Shown here: positions 6,147 to 7,794 of the stretch, in pieces
Position numbering within the stretch: position 1 is the first letter of the stretch
Layout of the letters: each line of letters begins with the position of its first letter
NCBI GenBank assembly: GCA_945873715.1
Contig: CAMCFL010000128.1
Span: 1 to 7,794 of the forward strand
Direction: 5' to 3'
Source of the DNA: Akkermansia muciniphila
GTDB lineage: Bacteria > Verrucomicrobiota > Verrucomicrobiia > Limisphaerales > UBA9464
DNA: 7,794 bases
Program-made: the position numbers and the translations under genes
Notes under the pieces: model-generated
The model's database searches: none
What the model was told of the DNA's origin: nothing
The model's input: only the letters and a program-made list of their open reading frames with translations

Positions 6147-6195
6147 GTAGGCGACGAGGTCACGAGGCTCACTTCGATCGGGCGGGGAATGTGCG
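6147..6195. repeat. Repeat unit 4, truncated to its left half
   Basis: The first 49 bases match unit 1 with five differences, all transitions. Similarity stops at 6195, where sequence that can encode the VanZ-family protein begins. A C-to-T difference at 6190 creates the ATG at 6189. Confidence 0.8.
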
Positions 6196-6695
6196 ATTGC
6201 CTTGCTCGGCGGCTCTGCTTTCCTTCTGGAGTGCAACGTCGCCGGCGCTTTTTTGGGTTCTTCTGGATGCCGGTCCTGCTCTGGATGGGAATGATCTTCT
6301 GGGGATCGACCGATGCCCTTGCCGCGCACCGGACCTCCCGATTCCTAGGGCCGTTTATCCGATGGTTGGTGCCGGGGATCACCCCGGAGTCGGAGGCGGC
6401 CGTGCGCGCCGTCATCCGCAAGGGTGGGCATCTGACCGAGTACGCGGTGCTGGCGATCCTCATGGCGCGGGCGGTCCGGGCGGGTGCCGAACCCGGGGCG
6501 CGCGCGCGGCGCTGGATCCTGTTGGCCTGGCTCGGAGCGACGGCCTACGCGGCGACCGATGAGTTTCACCAGGCCTTCCAACCCACCCGGCAAGGGTCGG
6601 TCATCGACGTCGCGATCGATTCTGCCGGTGCCGCGCTCGGCTTGATGGCCTTCGCGGTCTGGGTTGAACGCCGGGACCGACGGCCGATCCGCTGA
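6189..6695 (+). CDS. VanZ-family membrane protein
   Basis: A small membrane protein of the VanZ-like family; up to 168 residues from the ATG at 6189. Family landmarks are RKGGHLTEYAVLAILMARA (77-95) and the C-terminal block TDEFHQAFQPTRQGS (123-137) followed by VIDVAIDSAGAALG. Hydrophobic segments lie near 24-40, 82-98, 108-122 and 142-159. VanZ was named for teicoplanin resistance, but most chromosomal homologues have no established role, so a resistance function should not be assumed. The start is uncertain: the ATG at 6189 lies in the truncated repeat unit, while a GTG at 6231 gives the more family-like N-terminus MQRRRRFFGFFWMPVLLWMG. ATG at 6267 is also possible. None has a well-placed Shine-Dalgarno. 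comEC follows after 47 bp in the same direction. Confidence 0.87.
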   Translation: MCDCLARRLCFPSGVQRRRRFFGFFWMPVLLWMGMIFWGSTDALAAHRTSRFLGPFIRWLVPGITPESEAAVRAVIRKGGHLTEYAVLAILMARAVRAGAEPGARARRWILLAWLGATAYAATDEFHQAFQPTRQGSVIDVAIDSAGAALGLMAFAVWVERRDRRPIR

Positions 6696-6742
6696 GTGAT
6701 TCGACGGACGGCCCGGGGGCGCTACCATGGCTGCCCCCAAAC

Positions 6743-7794
6743 ATGGAACGACCCTTCGTTGGCCCCGTGCTTGCCCTGATGCTGGGCATGTCGATTTCGA
6801 ATCTCCTGCCGGTTCCCGCCCAGGCAGGCCTGGCGATCGCTTTGGTCGGGCTGCTGGTCTGGTGGTGGCCCCGGGGCCCGCATCTCTGGCGACTACGCCT
6901 CGCGTGTGTGCTGGTGGGCTTCGGCCATCATGCCGTCTGGTCGGATGCGACCGGACCCCGCGACCCCGCTGCAGTCATTCCTCCCGAGCCCGTGTTGGGT
7001 TGGGTGCGCGGCCGGGTAACCGATCCCGGCGAACCGCGGCCGGCGGGCAACGCCGATGGACGGGTGAGCCGGACCCTGATGATGCGCACCGACGGATGGC
7101 GTGCGCGCAACGGTCCCTGGGTGCTGATGGAGGGGGATGTGCGCATCCGCTTCCGCGATTCCCGTGGAGTGGATCCGATTCGGAATCAGGAAGCCCAGGT
7201 GTTCGGTACGTTCGGCGCGCCTGAACCGGCGCTCCTGCCGGGCAGCTTCGATTTGCGGACCCATCTTCAGGCCCGGGGGATCCATCGCACGGGATTCTCG
7301 GACGGACGGACGGACTGGCATCCGGCTCCCGGATCGGTGACGGCTTCGTGGTCGGACCGGTTCATTCCTTGGGCGCACGGGGTGTTGGCTCTGGGATTGC
7401 CCGACGATGCGGCGTCGCGATTGATCCGATCCATGGTGCTGGGCTGGCGCGGGGGATTGGAGGAGGAATGGCGGGAAGCGTTCCTGGAGTCGGGCACGCT
7501 GCATGTGTTCGCCATCAGCGGACTCCACATTGCCTTGGTGGCGGGTCTGCTGGTCCAGGTGCTGCGGTTGGTCCGGGTGGACCGGGCCCGATGCGCGTGG
7601 GTCGTGCTTCCGGTGGTCTGGTTCTACGTGGCGGCGACCGGCTGGCAGGCCTCGGCCGTGCGCTCGGCAGTGATGTCCTCCGTGGTGGTGCTCGGTTGGT
7701 CCCTCCGACGGCCATCGGACCTGTTGAATTCCCTGGCGGCTTCCGCGTGGTTGATCCTGTGGCACGAACCCGGGCAACTGTTCCAGGCGGGGTT
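6743..7794 (+). CDS. comEC: ComEC/Rec2-family DNA-uptake channel, N-terminal part (runs off right edge)
   Basis: The first 350 residues of a ComEC/Rec2 protein, the inner-membrane channel that carries single-stranded DNA into the cytoplasm during natural transformation; the frame is open at the window end. N-terminal membrane segments (about 6-42 and 52-65) precede a soluble OB-fold-like domain (about 83-200) containing LPGSFDLRTHLQARGI (165-180). The Competence domain starts near 225, with the signature VFAISGLHIALVAGLL at 255-270, followed by ATGWQASAVRSAVMSSVVVLG (first part at 298-310). The start ATG at 6743 gives MERPFVGPVLALMLG, typical of the family; there is no evident Shine-Dalgarno. 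The rest of the channel, and any C-terminal metallo-beta-lactamase-like domain, lies outside the window. Confidence 0.93.
   Translation, partial: MERPFVGPVLALMLGMSISNLLPVPAQAGLAIALVGLLVWWWPRGPHLWRLRLACVLVGFGHHAVWSDATGPRDPAAVIPPEPVLGWVRGRVTDPGEPRPAGNADGRVSRTLMMRTDGWRARNGPWVLMEGDVRIRFRDSRGVDPIRNQEAQVFGTFGAPEPALLPGSFDLRTHLQARGIHRTGFSDGRTDWHPAPGSVTASWSDRFIPWAHGVLALGLPDDAASRLIRSMVLGWRGGLEEEWREAFLESGTLHVFAISGLHIALVAGLLVQVLRLVRVDRARCAWVVLPVVWFYVAATGWQASAVRSAVMSSVVVLGWSLRRPSDLLNSLAASAWLILWHEPGQLFQAG

Larger units (their letters stand above)
5712..6195. repeat. Array of roughly 100-bp palindromic repeat units between lolD and the VanZ-family gene
   Basis: A gene-free stretch filled by related units: full copies at 5747-5848, 5942-6040 and 6043-6144, a left-half copy at 6147-6195, and right-half copies at 5712-5746 (inside lolD) and about 5882-5941. 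Copies begin GTAGGCGACGAGGTCACGAG or close variants, and the full copies end in the approximate inverse, so each is an imperfect palindrome. The middle copies share 32 identical bases (5997-6028 and 6098-6129). Successive starts are 101 and 104 bp apart over the last three copies. No transposase is encoded. It looks like a tandemly amplified MITE or REP-type element; the units could fold into long hairpins in RNA. Confidence 0.85.

Noticed and set aside
5747..6195. Possible CRISPR array
   Set aside because: The repeated units are about 100 bp, self-palindromic and nearly contiguous, without short direct repeats separated by unique spacers of constant length, and no cas genes are present.
6893..7777. 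Minus-strand frame of 294 codons at the right end
   Set aside because: It is antisense to comEC, which has the SGLHI motif and family architecture on the plus strand.

Overview
The window is a high-GC stretch of a Gram-negative chromosome. The Lol-type lipoprotein exporter shows an outer-membrane lineage. The look of the proteins, the near absence of Shine-Dalgarno sequences and the GC-rich palindromic intergenic repeats suggest Verrucomicrobiota. That placement is inference and I have not tested it by any search.

Left part, all on the minus strand. A hipB-hipA toxin-antitoxin operon runs off the left edge: an XRE-type antitoxin, then the N-terminal 141 residues of a HipA kinase, joined by an ATGA overlap. 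The AT-richer DNA upstream of hipB (786-860) holds four half-site-like copies of a G(G/A)CG(T/C)TT(T/A) motif, the outer two forming a perfect 11-bp inverted repeat. Further upstream (976-1168) lies a nested palindrome made of several hairpins. Next comes a secreted class C beta-lactamase-fold serine hydrolase (1315-2859).

Centre, plus strand. Divergent from the hydrolase is a small metallo-beta-lactamase-fold protein whose metal motif is largely degenerate (2968-3552). A repeat-rich gap (3561-3655) follows. Then come a LolC/LolE-type permease and a LolD-type ATPase, overlapping by 8 nt and surely co-transcribed; together they should extract lipoproteins from the inner membrane.

Right part. 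From inside the 3' end of lolD to the start of the next gene (5712-6195) there is an array of roughly 100-bp units, each an imperfect palindrome with about 24-bp terminal inverted repeats. The array supplies the lolD stop codon and probably its last dozen residues. It also supplies one possible start codon of the next gene, a VanZ-family membrane protein (6189-6695). A ComEC/Rec2 DNA-uptake channel gene begins 47 bp later and runs off the right edge.

The protein-coding genes belong to known families. The least explained content is non-coding: the candidate hip operator set, the compensatorily varying hairpin cluster, and the palindromic array that has intruded into gene ends.
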